A stretch of DNA of 64,000 bases from Caldicoprobacter oshimai DSM 21659 (GTDB lineage: Bacteria > Bacillota > Clostridia > Caldicoprobacterales > Caldicoprobacteraceae), in NCBI GenBank assembly GCA_000526435.1, contig JAGB01000002.1, positions 248,001 to 312,000 on the forward strand, in the 5' to 3' direction. A model generated the notes under the pieces. It was not told the origin of the DNA, searched no databases, and saw nothing but the letters and a program-made list of their open reading frames with translations. The position numbers and the translations under genes are program-made. How positions within the stretch are numbered: the stretch's first letter is position 1; the number at the start of each line of letters is the position of its first letter. Positions 47,345 through 56,197 of the stretch are shown piece by piece.

Positions 47345-47480
47345 CTGCCTAGCGGCGAGCGTCAAAATTTCTAATAGCTTTGCTATAAATTATCTCTGTA
47401 ATATTTTTTAAAACCCATAGTTGACATTTTTACTGAATAAAATTATCCTTTTTGAGGTGACATTTTCACAGACTATTGAC

Positions 47481-47499
47481 AGCCCTTAATTGTAAAAAT
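47481..47499 (+). repeat. 19-bp direct repeat, right flank of the ISNCY/IS1202-like element
   Basis: Same 19 bases as 45652-45670. Confidence 0.85.
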
Positions 47500-47522
47500 T
47501 GAAAAATTATTAAGAATACGAT

Positions 47523-49265
47523 TTATAATCGGACCTTATGGAAATTGCTTCTACGAAATATCCTGTTCCCAACATTATAATCAAAAAGCACGTAAGTGAT
47601 GGAAGGAGGATAAACGCCGCTTTTTACGCCTTCCACAACATCGTATTCGAATACCTCTATATGAGACATACGGGATATCTGCCTGGGCGTATACCCTTTA
47701 AGGTGCGGCATAAATTTTAGCACATTTTCTTCGTTTTTAAAAAAAGAATCAACAGCCTTACTCAGACCCGGTATCTGGGGCGGCTCTATACCTTCTGGAT
47801 ACCTGCTGGGCTTTTCCTGGCTTACCCAGTCAAACCGCATGATATTTGTCAATAGCCTGTGATCCACGTTATCCAGCGTAAGTCCATACTCAAGCAATAT
47901 CTCATAAAGGCGTATCTGGCTATATGAAAGCCCTTCATAGCCCTTTCCCTTCCAGAAAGCCATAAACCTTTCAAAAAATTCGAATGGATTGTCATCATGG
48001 CAACTGATCAGGTATTCAAGAGTATATTTAAAGCGACCGGAGTTGTAATACTTCTCAACCAGATCCTCTATCATCTCAAGCTTTGCGATTTCCTCATAAG
48101 TGATATAGTTGTTCCTGAGCACCTTATAAGGCGGGTACTGGGTATATTCATAGCCGTATTTTTCAGCTCTCAGCCTGAGACCCGAACCCTTGAGTAACTT
48201 CAAAAATCCCAACTGGATCCTGTTGGGTCGCAAAAAATACACGTCATTAAATGAGCGTTTAAAGGAGGCATAATCCTCTTCAGGCAATCCGGCTATTAAA
48301 TCCAGATGGAGATGTATGTTCCCGCTATCACGCAGCCGTGCAACCGCCCTGGCCAAAGCGTCAAAATCCATCTTCCTTTGAATCTCATGTATTGTGTCGG
48401 GATTTGTGGACTGCACCCCTATTTCAAATTGAAAAAGTCCGGGAGGCGCCTGCCTCAATATATCCAGCATCTCATCGTCTATCAAATCCCCCGCCATCTC
48501 AAAATGAAAGTTGGTTTGCCCACCGAGCGAAATGAGGGTCTTAAATATATGCTTTGCCCTCACCGGATTACAGTTGAACGTCCTGTCAACCAGCTTAACC
48601 TGCGGTATACCTGCCTTTACAAATAGCGCAAGCTCCCTTTCCACCCGCTCAAGCGAAAAATACCTCACACCCGGAATGGTTGAAGAAAGGCAGTACTGAC
48701 AGTTAAAGGGACAGCCCCTTGAAGTTTCGTAATAGAGGACCTTGTTTTCAAGCCCCGCAAAGCCATCCTGATACGGAAAGGGAATCATATCCAAATCCTG
48801 TATCAAAGGCCTGGCCGGATTGACGACTATATCCCTACCATGGCGGTAGACCAGACCCTTTACCTGTGCTGGATTCCCCTTGTCCTCAAGGATATGCAGC
48901 AGCTCATGGAAGGTCTCCTCTCCCTCTCCCGCAACGATATAATCAACCGCAGGATTATCCCTCATGACATCCCCGGCATCAAAGGCAACCTCGGGTCCAC
49001 CCAGCACAATCGCGCACCGGTCCATCACCCTCTTTAATGTGTCAGCCACCATCAATACTTCTCTAATATTCCAGATATAACATGAAAAGGCCACCACATC
49101 AGGCCTGACAAAATAAATCTCCCTGATTATCCTCTCTATATGATCGTTTATAGAAAACTCGAGAAGATCCATCGAATGCTCTTTACTACAGTACGCTTTA
49201 AGGTACCTCAAAGCCAGGTTGCTGTGGATAAATTTTGAATTTATTGCAACTAAAAGCACCTTCAT
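47523..49265 (-). CDS. B12-binding radical SAM protein with DUF4080 C-terminus
   Basis: 580 aa. N-terminal cobalamin-binding domain (MKVLLVAINSKFIHSNLALRYLKAY; SCYIWNIREVLMVADTLKR; LGGPEVAFDAGDVM), radical SAM domain with CxxxCxxC (RGCPFNCQYCLSS) and a C-terminal domain of the DUF4080 type. The ATG at 49265 follows GGAGGAG. The reaction and substrate are unknown; relatives methylate or rearrange carbon centres. It is followed on the same strand by the flippase-like gene's region but is separated from it by 164 bp. Confidence 0.87.
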   Translation of the reverse strand: MKVLLVAINSKFIHSNLALRYLKAYCSKEHSMDLLEFSINDHIERIIREIYFVRPDVVAFSCYIWNIREVLMVADTLKRVMDRCAIVLGGPEVAFDAGDVMRDNPAVDYIVAGEGEETFHELLHILEDKGNPAQVKGLVYRHGRDIVVNPARPLIQDLDMIPFPYQDGFAGLENKVLYYETSRGCPFNCQYCLSSTIPGVRYFSLERVERELALFVKAGIPQVKLVDRTFNCNPVRAKHIFKTLISLGGQTNFHFEMAGDLIDDEMLDILRQAPPGLFQFEIGVQSTNPDTIHEIQRKMDFDALARAVARLRDSGNIHLHLDLIAGLPEEDYASFKRSFNDVYFLRPNRIQLGFLKLLKGSGLRLRAEKYGYEYTQYPPYKVLRNNYITYEEIAKLEMIEDLVEKYYNSGRFKYTLEYLISCHDDNPFEFFERFMAFWKGKGYEGLSYSQIRLYEILLEYGLTLDNVDHRLLTNIMRFDWVSQEKPSRYPEGIEPPQIPGLSKAVDSFFKNEENVLKFMPHLKGYTPRQISRMSHIEVFEYDVVEGVKSGVYPPSITYVLFDYNVGNRIFRRSNFHKVRL

Positions 49266-49429
49266 GGCTGGCTCCTCCATTTTCTTTTTATCGCAACGCA
49301 TTATCTCGCCTGCTTGTTCAGTTTAAATTCCTTGGTTACTTTTAAAAGCCGTTTTAAAAGCAGAATTAAATGTTTTACCCATTTAAAGAATATACAAGTC
49401 TTATAAGCCTCTCATCAACAATTCGTATA

Positions 49430-50446
49430 TTAGGCTCGTGACAAATCTTTAATACCTCTGGCCATAATCACCAAACCACCCGCTATGATGTTCAAATAAT
49501 AGGTCATAAACCGCCACAGTAGCATGGCGACAAATATCAAGTGCCCCGGGAAAAACCGCTGAAAAAACAGATAAAAACCGCCTTCGGATGCTCCCATGGC
49601 ACCCGGAGCAGGGAAATATGATACCGCCAGATACAAAAAGGATTGAACAAATATCATATCCATCCACGCACTGTCCTTCAAACCGAACGCCCTGTAGACA
49701 AAAAACGTGACGCTGAAATAAAAGATGAGCTGCATAGCCGTCATAACGGCCATCAGAGCCATGCCTTTGTAGTTTCCCCGGAACATGCACAGGCTCCTGT
49801 GAAAGTCCTCCACCGCTGCTTCCATTCGTGCTTCCCACTTTTCCAAATCTTTCACTATACGCACGCGGTGAAAAAATTTCAATACAGATAATACTATTTT
49901 TCTTATAAAACCGCGATTAAGTGACAGAGAATATATCAAAAACACTGCTCCGGCATTGATCACAAACCCAATTAAAGATATCCAAATCACTACAAAAGGA
50001 TATGAAAATATCAAACCAGCCTTAAATATAAAGGCTATCGCACAGAATATTGACAAAACCACCTGGTAGACCAGGTATTTAATTATGAGCGCCGAGGTGG
50101 AATAACCGGCCGGGATGCCAAATCGGGACATATAATACACCTGCGCAGGTTGCCCACCGCTGGCAAAGGGCGTAACGGCATTGTAATATTGACCTATTAA
50201 GGCAACCTCCATACAGCCCTTAAAACGCCTGGGTTCAAAAATGGCAGCCAGCGAATATCTGAGTATTAGAGCATCCATAACCCAGAACATCAGCATGCAC
50301 GCCGCTGCCCCCGCAAGCCAGTGCAGCTTAAGCGTGTTAAACGCACGGCCTATATCCTTAAGGTTGGGATCCAAAAGCCCTATAACTGCAATAATTATGA
50401 TATTTACTGCAATATAAAAAAGAATTGCGTACTTTTTCTTGTCCAT
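49430..50446 (-). CDS. Flippase-like membrane protein (LPG synthase transmembrane domain, UPF0104)
   Basis: 338 aa, about eight membrane helices. Shows the AglD/MprF-like pattern: the ATP-free flippase-like domain with ALIGQYYNAVTPFASGGQPAQVYYMSRFG, and YFPAPGAMGASEGGFYLFF in the second half. No lysyl-transferase domain, so it is not a full MprF. Likely moves a lipid or lipid-linked sugar. No partner is adjacent apart from the unrelated radical SAM gene. Confidence 0.87.
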   Translation of the reverse strand: MDKKKYAILFYIAVNIIIIAVIGLLDPNLKDIGRAFNTLKLHWLAGAAACMLMFWVMDALILRYSLAAIFEPRRFKGCMEVALIGQYYNAVTPFASGGQPAQVYYMSRFGIPAGYSTSALIIKYLVYQVVLSIFCAIAFIFKAGLIFSYPFVVIWISLIGFVINAGAVFLIYSLSLNRGFIRKIVLSVLKFFHRVRIVKDLEKWEARMEAAVEDFHRSLCMFRGNYKGMALMAVMTAMQLIFYFSVTFFVYRAFGLKDSAWMDMIFVQSFLYLAVSYFPAPGAMGASEGGFYLFFQRFFPGHLIFVAMLLWRFMTYYLNIIAGGLVIMARGIKDLSRA

Positions 50447-50624
50447 ATTCTCTCCTTAAATTATTAATATCCTTACTTCCCATATTGCATACATCAAGCC
50501 AAATACCTGTTGCATAAAACAAAAACACACTGGCGGCTCCATCATTGTCTCTATTATACTATACTCCAAAGAATACCGCAAACTGAAGACAGTATACACC
50601 ACCATGGCCTGATAAAATCACATA

Positions 50625-50654
50625 AAAGCCGCGGCATACAAGACCGCGGCTTCT
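50625..50654 (-). terminator. Terminator of the 2-oxoacid oxidoreductase operon
   Basis: On the minus strand GCCGCGG-TCTTGTAT-GCCGCGGC followed by TTTTAT; about 60 bp after the gamma-subunit stop. Confidence 0.82.
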
Positions 50655-50714
50655 TATCCCTGTGATACTACTTGTTCTCGATCAAAATATTTCTATCGAT
50701 GAAAAGGATTCGAT

Positions 50715-51266
50715 TTATCTCCTTACACATTCCTTAACGCATTCGGCGCCCCTCTTTAAAGCCTCCTCATTTAACGGAATGAGGTGCTCTTTGGAAGGCC
50801 CCAGCGCCTTTCTCAAAGACTCTATGACAGATGCCGGCGATACGACACCCGTCTTTGCTATATAGCTTCCCAGCACTACCATATTGGCCACACGGCTATT
50901 TCCCAGCTGATCCGCAATCTCATTTGCGGGTATATAGCAAACCTCTATATCATCTCTGGAGGCTTTTTTATCTATCAGCGAACTGTTAACCAATAGCAGG
51001 CCTCCCTTCATGACAGCACCCTCAAACCTGTCCAGCGATGGCCTGTTCATAACCATGACCGCCGTCGCTTCGGTTACAATGGGCGACGCCACCGGCTCAT
51101 CAGATATGATGACGTTGCAGTTGGCCGTGCCGCCGCGCATCTCGGGGCCATATGAAGGAAGCCATGACACATTCTTGCCTTCCAGCATGCCAGCATAGGC
51201 CAGGAGCTGTCCCATCAGCATAATCCCCTGCCCGCCAAATCCTGCAATGATAATCTGGTGGGTCAT
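50715..51266 (-). CDS. 2-oxoacid:ferredoxin oxidoreductase, gamma subunit
   Basis: 183 aa from the ATG at 51266 (MTHQIIIAGFGGQGIMLMGQLLAYAG), with AGGAGGGA upstream inside the end of the beta gene. The gamma fold is evident (SWLPSYGPEMRGGTANCNVIISDEP, VMNRPSLDRFE). It is the last gene of the operon delta-alpha-beta-gamma. In the alpha2/beta2-type complex gamma binds the CoA side. Confidence 0.93.
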   Translation of the reverse strand: MTHQIIIAGFGGQGIMLMGQLLAYAGMLEGKNVSWLPSYGPEMRGGTANCNVIISDEPVASPIVTEATAVMVMNRPSLDRFEGAVMKGGLLLVNSSLIDKKASRDDIEVCYIPANEIADQLGNSRVANMVVLGSYIAKTGVVSPASVIESLRKALGPSKEHLIPLNEEALKRGAECVKECVRR

Positions 51267-51267
51267 A

Positions 51268-52005
51268 TCACTTTCCCTCCTTTTTAACACCCAAAGGATA
51301 ATAAGGTATCATATTTTGCTCCAGCCATTTCAGCGCTTCCACCGGCGTCATACCCCAGTTGGTCGGGCAGGTAGAAAGGACCTCTACCATTGAAAAACCT
51401 TTGCCGGCCAGCTGGGTTTCAAACGCTTTTTTAATCGCTCTCTTGGCTTGATTTATATGCTTTATATCGTGCACCGAAACCCTTTCGATGTATGCCGAAC
51501 CCTCAAGGGTTGCCAGCATTTCGCTCATTCTTATGGGATAGCCCGCCTTGCCAGGGTCACGCCCATAGGGAGTGGTGGTGGTCACCTGTCCAATAAGGGT
51601 GGTGGGTGCCATCTGCCCTCCTGTCATGCCGTATATGGCGTTGTTTATGAATATGACGGTGATGTTTTCGCCTCGCGTGGCAGCATGCACTATCTCAGCC
51701 GTGCCTATGGCCGCCAGGTCCCCGTCTCCCTGGTAAGTAAACACAACCCTGTCGGGCAAAACGCGCTTGATGCCGGTAGCCACAGCCGGCGCTCTACCGT
51801 GTGCGGCCTCCTGCATGTCACAATTGAAGTATTTATAGGCAAATACGGCACATCCCACCGGGGCAACCCCTATCGTCCTCTCACGGATGCCCAGTTCATC
51901 TATCGCTTCGGCCACCAACCTGTGAACTATGCCGTGAGTACAACCGGGACAGTAGTGAAACGGCTTATCGGTCAGAGATTTTGGTCTGGTAAAAACCTTG
52001 GTCAT
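51268..52005 (-). CDS. 2-oxoacid:ferredoxin oxidoreductase, beta subunit (TPP-binding)
   Basis: 245 aa. TPP/Mg motif ([40 protein letters not shown]), and [15 protein letters not shown] at the N-terminus. Overlaps alpha by 4 bp and is followed at once by gamma. It oxidises a 2-oxo acid (2-oxoglutarate or branched-chain) to the acyl-CoA with reduction of ferredoxin. Confidence 0.94.
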   Translation of the reverse strand: MTKVFTRPKSLTDKPFHYCPGCTHGIVHRLVAEAIDELGIRERTIGVAPVGCAVFAYKYFNCDMQEAAHGRAPAVATGIKRVLPDRVVFTYQGDGDLAAIGTAEIVHAATRGENITVIFINNAIYGMTGGQMAPTTLIGQVTTTTPYGRDPGKAGYPIRMSEMLATLEGSAYIERVSVHDIKHINQAKRAIKKAFETQLAGKGFSMVEVLSTCPTNWGMTPVEALKWLEQNMIPYYPLGVKKEGK

Positions 52006-53075
52006 CTCGAAACACCCCCTATGACCTTCTTGATCTCGGACAGTATCGCATTGGGCTCGGGTACCATTCCGCCTGTCCTGCCGTAGAAGTACACCGGTTT
52101 TCTGCCATTGACGCTCAAGCGCACATCTTCCACCATCTGGCCCATGCTCATCTCCACCGACATAAAGGCCTTGACGTGTTCACGCTGAGCCCATTCTTCA
52201 AAGGTGCTGGTGGGGAAAGGCCAAAGGCTGATAGGGCGTATAAGCCCAACGTTCATGCCCTCGCGTTTTGCCTTCTGAATGACGCTCTTTACAATTCGAG
52301 CGGTGGTGCCATATGCTGCCACGATTATCTCGGCATCCTCGCAGTTGTAACACTCAACCTTTACTTCTTTTTTCTTTATTTCCTCATATTTCCGGTAAAT
52401 TCTCTTTACATGCTCTTCCAGAGCCTGCGGGTCAATGAACAGCGAGTTTATAATATTTCTCGGCCGGTCTCCCGTATATCCGGTAGTAGCCCAGGTTTTT
52501 GGTGGCAGCTCCCGTTTGCTGCTCAGAGGCCTGAATTCGACCGGCTCCATCATCTGGCCCAGCATTCCATCTCCCAGTATCATAACCGGATTGCGGTACT
52601 GATCCGCTATATCAAAGCCCTCCATTACCAGGTCTACCGCTTCCTGTATTGTGGAAGGTGCCAGCACCACCAGGTGATAGTCGCCATGGCCGCCTCCCTT
52701 TGTTGCCTGGAAGTAATCCGACTGCGCAGGCTGAATTCCTCCCAATCCCGGACCTCCGCGAACCATGTTTACCACGACGCAAGGCAGTTCAGCCCCCGCA
52801 ATGTATGATAACCCCTCCTGCTTCAGGCTTATGCCCGGACTGGAAGAAGACGTCATAACGCGGGCACCCGCACCCGCTGCACCATACACCATGTTTATGG
52901 CAGATACCTCACTTTCGGCTTGGATGAAACACCCGCCCACCTCTGGGAGCCTCTTGGCCATATACGCGGGGATCTCATTTTGCGGAGTTATGGGATAACC
53001 AAAGAAATATCTGCATCCGGCCTGGATGGCCGCCTCAGCAATGGCTTCATTGCCTTTCATCAACACTTTTGACAT
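52002..53075 (-). CDS. vorB: 2-oxoacid:ferredoxin oxidoreductase, alpha subunit (VorB/KorA type)
   Basis: 357 aa. [67 protein letters not shown] and the [17 protein letters not shown] stretch are characteristic. Public annotation of this type alternates between KorA (2-oxoglutarate) and VorB (3-methyl-2-oxobutanoate). The sequence cannot settle which. Overlaps beta by 4 bp. The ferredoxin-like delta subunit lies 204 bp upstream. Confidence 0.92.
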   Translation of the reverse strand: MSKVLMKGNEAIAEAAIQAGCRYFFGYPITPQNEIPAYMAKRLPEVGGCFIQAESEVSAINMVYGAAGAGARVMTSSSSPGISLKQEGLSYIAGAELPCVVVNMVRGGPGLGGIQPAQSDYFQATKGGGHGDYHLVVLAPSTIQEAVDLVMEGFDIADQYRNPVMILGDGMLGQMMEPVEFRPLSSKRELPPKTWATTGYTGDRPRNIINSLFIDPQALEEHVKRIYRKYEEIKKKEVKVECYNCEDAEIIVAAYGTTARIVKSVIQKAKREGMNVGLIRPISLWPFPTSTFEEWAQREHVKAFMSVEMSMGQMVEDVRLSVNGRKPVYFYGRTGGMVPEPNAILSEIKKVIGGVSR

Positions 53076-53279
53076 AAATACACAACCCCCATTTTCTTGC
53101 TTTTATTGCCTTGCATGACGCGTACCGGCTAGCTTTGCAGTATCAACTTGGCAGACAACTGATAAACCGCTTCAGTTCAACACAGTTAATCATCAATTGC
53201 CCTTGCACATATGGGCTTTTATCTGCCCGATACTGGTGTTGCACTGCGTAGTCCCTTTGCTAAATCCCGCACTCCACTT

Positions 53280-53486
53280 CTACTTCTCCACCTCAATAAC
53301 CACATCCGGGCATATTCGCGCACAAAATGCACACCCAATACATTTATCCATCTCTATCACCGTAGCCGGGTGATACCCTTTGGAATTCATGCGATCACGA
53401 GCCATCACCACAATCCCCTTGGGACAAACCGTGGCGCATAGTTCACATCCCTTGCATCGTTCCTCATCAAAAATAACCCTTGCCAT
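53280..53486 (-). CDS. 2-oxoacid:ferredoxin oxidoreductase, delta subunit (ferredoxin-like)
   Basis: 68 aa with two 4Fe-4S motifs: CxxCxxCxxxCP in RCKGCELCATVCPKG and KCIGCAFCARICPD. Electron-transfer subunit of the complex; first gene of the operon, on the same strand as alpha, beta and gamma. A GAGAGGGG site lies upstream of the ATG. The 204 bp to the alpha gene hold nothing recognisable. Confidence 0.95.
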   Translation of the reverse strand: MARVIFDEERCKGCELCATVCPKGIVVMARDRMNSKGYHPATVIEMDKCIGCAFCARICPDVVIEVEK

Positions 53487-53796
53487 AAATATACCCCTCT
53501 CCTTAGAGAATTTTTAGCCTAAAATCTTAACTGATGTATTAAGTACATTAATGTCTATCTTGTCCTTCCATACAATCTTATTTTAAATGAATAAACGCTA
53601 TTTTGCCAGCAATAATGCTGTGAACAACATTGTGAAAATCGTACCACACAAATCCATTAAGGCTAATGTCTTTATAAATCGCAATTTTCACGCTTTATAA
53701 TATCTTTATAATATACAAAGAAAAACACAGTACTTCACTCCACAATTACACCACTTCCATTTATTCACTAAAAACAATTTAAAAGAATCACAACGT
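53487..53796. other. Intergenic region upstream of the oxidoreductase operon
   Basis: 310 bp, AT-rich, between the ferredoxin-like gene and the P-loop NTPase gene (both minus strand). It should contain the oxidoreductase promoter; no pair of boxes is strong enough to name, though several TATAAT-like words occur around 53695-53715. Confidence 0.45.
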
Positions 53797-54486
53797 TTAC
53801 ACCTCATCCTCGCGATCCCAGGGAGGATGGAGATAGATATCTATAGGGAATCCCTTTTTGTTGTACTGTTCCGGCAGTTGCTCAATAACCTCCGCAACAC
53901 CGGAAATATAAGCAATCGGTATATTTAACTTTTCAGATACCTGCTCCACGATCTCCTGTCCTTCAAGCAAATGATTTAAATTTGTCTCATACATCAAATT
54001 GGTGTTGTTAATGAGGTCAGTAACTTTTAACCTTGAATGACTCTCAATAGCCTTAAGCATCTCTATGATCTGCTCAGGGGTACTGGACAGCGGCCTTCGC
54101 GCATTGATCACAAAAAACATTCGATAAGGCTCTTGCATGAAATAAGGATAGTATCGCCCCAGTGCCGTAGCCCCTATATCATCTCCACCTACATCGAAAA
54201 TCACCTTGCTGTTTTTGCTTTGAAACACCGAATAAATTTCAGGGGGCAGCGACGGGACATCCACAGTAGTCCCAACAAAATTAGGCGACAAAAGCCTTAT
54301 CCCCTCTTTTTCTAAAACATCCCTAACCTCGCTTGAACGAAAAAATGGATTCACGATATCCAGGTCCACAACAGTCACCGCCTGCCCCTGCCTGGTCAAT
54401 TTTATACTATAGTTTATGGCCAGCTCAGTCTTGCCGCTACCGAAGTGACCTGTAAAAAGTATAATCCGCCTGTTTTCCTGTTGCAT
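53797..54486 (-). CDS. P-loop NTPase (MipZ/CobQ-type) linked to 2-oxoacid oxidoreductase
   Basis: 229 aa. Walker A near residues 13-22 (GHFGSGKTEL), a switch-like Asp motif (VTVVDLDIVNPFFRSSEV) and Walker B-like VIFDVGGDDIGATALGRY. SIMIBI-class fold, as in NTPases that load metals or proteins. Homologues often lie beside ferredoxin oxidoreductase operons in Clostridia, so it may help assemble or regulate the complex; this is inference from position. Confidence 0.75.
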   Translation of the reverse strand: MQQENRRIILFTGHFGSGKTELAINYSIKLTRQGQAVTVVDLDIVNPFFRSSEVRDVLEKEGIRLLSPNFVGTTVDVPSLPPEIYSVFQSKNSKVIFDVGGDDIGATALGRYYPYFMQEPYRMFFVINARRPLSSTPEQIIEMLKAIESHSRLKVTDLINNTNLMYETNLNHLLEGQEIVEQVSEKLNIPIAYISGVAEVIEQLPEQYNKKGFPIDIYLHPPWDREDEV

Positions 54487-54649
54487 GTAGCATCCAACCC
54501 TTTCAGCTATAAAACAAATACATTTTCGATTATTTTATCACATTTTTTTGCATTATTCTATTAATTGTTTGTTCCTTTTGGTGAACTACCAACAACCTGT
54601 AAAGGTGATGGCTTCATGATTGTAACCTTCTTGCATATTTTCTGAACAG
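54487..54649. other. Intergenic region behind uxaA
   Basis: 163 bp upstream of the P-loop NTPase gene; it likely has that gene's promoter. No gene. Confidence 0.4.
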
Positions 54650-54699
54650 AAAAAAGACCCCCATCCCTTTAATTACAAAATAACAGGATGACGGGTCTT
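54650..54699 (-). terminator. Terminator of the uronate operon
   Basis: On the minus strand AAGACCC..CATCC ... GGATG..GGGTCTT followed by TTTTTT, beginning 11 bp after the uxaA stop. Strong stem with T-run. Confidence 0.87.
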
Positions 54700-54709
54700 C
54701 TTGTAATCA

Positions 54710-56197
54710 TTACAACGTCACACCATTTTTGAAGATAGCGATTTCTCTGAATCCCATTTTTTCGGACTTTGTCAGCATGCCAGATGCCACCCTGATCACA
54801 TAATCTATGAGTTCCTCGGTAAGCTGTTCCATGGTTTCCCCCGCAAGAAGCCTTCCTGCATCAAAATCCATCCAGTGGGGCTTCTTATTAAATATCTCAC
54901 TGTTGGTGGCAATCTTTATGGTGGGGACCGCCGTTCCAAGCGGCGTTCCTCGCCCTGTGGTAAACAAAACAATCTGGCATCCTGCTGATGCAAGCGCCGT
55001 TGAGGCCACCATGTCATTGCCCGGCCCGTAAAGCAAATTCAGCCCTTTTTCTCTTACCACATCACCGTAATCCAATACATCCACGACCGGGCTTGTCCCA
55101 CCCTTTTGCGTACATCCCAGGGACTTTTCTTCAAGTGTAGTTATACCTCCCTTTTTATTGCCTGGAGAAGGATTTTCGTATATAGGCTGGTTGTAACTCA
55201 TAAAGTATTCTTTGAAATCATTTATAAGCTTTACAATCTTTTTAAACACTTCCCTGTCTTTAGCCCTGTTCATCAGTATGGTTTCTGCTCCAAACATTTC
55301 CGGTACCTCGGTAAGCACGGCACTTCCACCACAGGCTATGAGTTTATCTGACAAAAAGCCAACCAGGGGATTGGCGGTAATCCCAGAAAATCCATCAGAC
55401 CCTCCACATTTTAGGCCAATTACCAAATCGGAGATAGGGCACTCTTCTCTTTTAAACTGCACGGCATATTCAATGAGTTCACCGATAAGCTTTAGCCCTT
55501 CCTCAATCTCATCCTCCACTTCTTGAGCTATAAGAAATTTTACCCTGTTAGGGTTATACTCTCCCAGCACCTTTTTAAACTCCTCTATATTGTTGTTCTC
55601 ACAGCCTAGGCCCAGCACCAACACTCCCGCGGCATTCGAGTGTTTAACCAGATTGGCCAGGATTTTTTGTGTATTAATATGATCCTTCCCCAGCTGAGAA
55701 CAGCCATAAGGATGTTTAAATTCATATATACCGTCTATACCATCCGCATTCGCATATATCTCCCTGGCTTTCAACGCTATCAATTCAGCATTTCTGTTTA
55801 CACAGCTTACAGTGGGAATTATCCAAATCTCGTTTCTTACACCCACCCTGCCATCGTTCCTGCGGTAACCCATAAAAGTCTTACAACATTCTTCATATTT
55901 AAATTCATTTTTTTGAGGACAGTATTCGTATTCCAAAATCTCTCCCAGATTAGTCTTCAAATTATGGGAATGAACCCATTGCCCTGCTTTTATGTCTTCA
56001 GTAGCATGGCCTATTGGAAATCCATACTTTACTACATTTTCTCCTCTGCGTATACATTTTAGCGCTATTTTATGTCCCCTTTCTATATCTTCAAGGGCAA
56101 CAATGGAGGAAGCCCCTATTTTAAAGGCTTCCCCCTTGTTTATCCTCTCCAAAGCTACAGCTACATTATCACAAGGATTTATGACCAGCACTTTCAT
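54710..56197 (-). CDS. uxaA: Altronate dehydratase
   Basis: 495 aa. N-terminal SAF domain (about 1-100: INPCDNVAVALERINKGE, GENVVKYGFPIGHATEDIKAGQWVHSHNL) and C-terminal lyase domain (about 105-495: GYRRNDGRVGVRNEIWIIPTVSCVN, HPYGCSQLG, LGCENNN, CGGSDGFSGITANPLVG, GPGNDMVASTALASAGCQ, LFTTGRGTPLGTAVPTIKIATN). This is the full UxaA layout. It dehydrates D-altronate to 2-keto-3-deoxygluconate in galacturonate use. It follows uxaB without gap (1 bp). Confidence 0.95.
   Translation of the reverse strand: MKVLVINPCDNVAVALERINKGEAFKIGASSIVALEDIERGHKIALKCIRRGENVVKYGFPIGHATEDIKAGQWVHSHNLKTNLGEILEYEYCPQKNEFKYEECCKTFMGYRRNDGRVGVRNEIWIIPTVSCVNRNAELIALKAREIYANADGIDGIYEFKHPYGCSQLGKDHINTQKILANLVKHSNAAGVLVLGLGCENNNIEEFKKVLGEYNPNRVKFLIAQEVEDEIEEGLKLIGELIEYAVQFKREECPISDLVIGLKCGGSDGFSGITANPLVGFLSDKLIACGGSAVLTEVPEMFGAETILMNRAKDREVFKKIVKLINDFKEYFMSYNQPIYENPSPGNKKGGITTLEEKSLGCTQKGGTSPVVDVLDYGDVVREKGLNLLYGPGNDMVASTALASAGCQIVLFTTGRGTPLGTAVPTIKIATNSEIFNKKPHWMDFDAGRLLAGETMEQLTEELIDYVIRVASGMLTKSEKMGFREIAIFKNGVTL

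Larger units (their letters stand above)
45671..47480 (+). mobile_element. ISNCY/IS1202-like insertion sequence with long target duplication
   Basis: 1810 bp between identical 19-bp direct repeats. The ends have inverted motifs, left TCTGTGATAATGTCA and right (reverse strand) TCTGTGAAAATGTCA; a second copy of the motif (ATAATGTCAT, near 45711-45722) is also at the left end. One transposase gene on +. Long target duplications of 15-29 bp are a known mark of the IS1202 group, split from the ISNCY assembly. The 3' non-coding part holds two strong palindromes. Confidence 0.8.

Noticed and set aside
47159-47365. A 68-codon minus-strand frame behind the IS1202-like transposase
   Set aside because: It runs straight through the two palindromes, has no ribosome site and no similarity that I can name; it is a by-product of the inverted repeats.
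49430-50446. Full MprF antimicrobial-peptide resistance protein
   Set aside because: Only the flippase-like membrane domain is present; the lysyl-transferase domain is absent.
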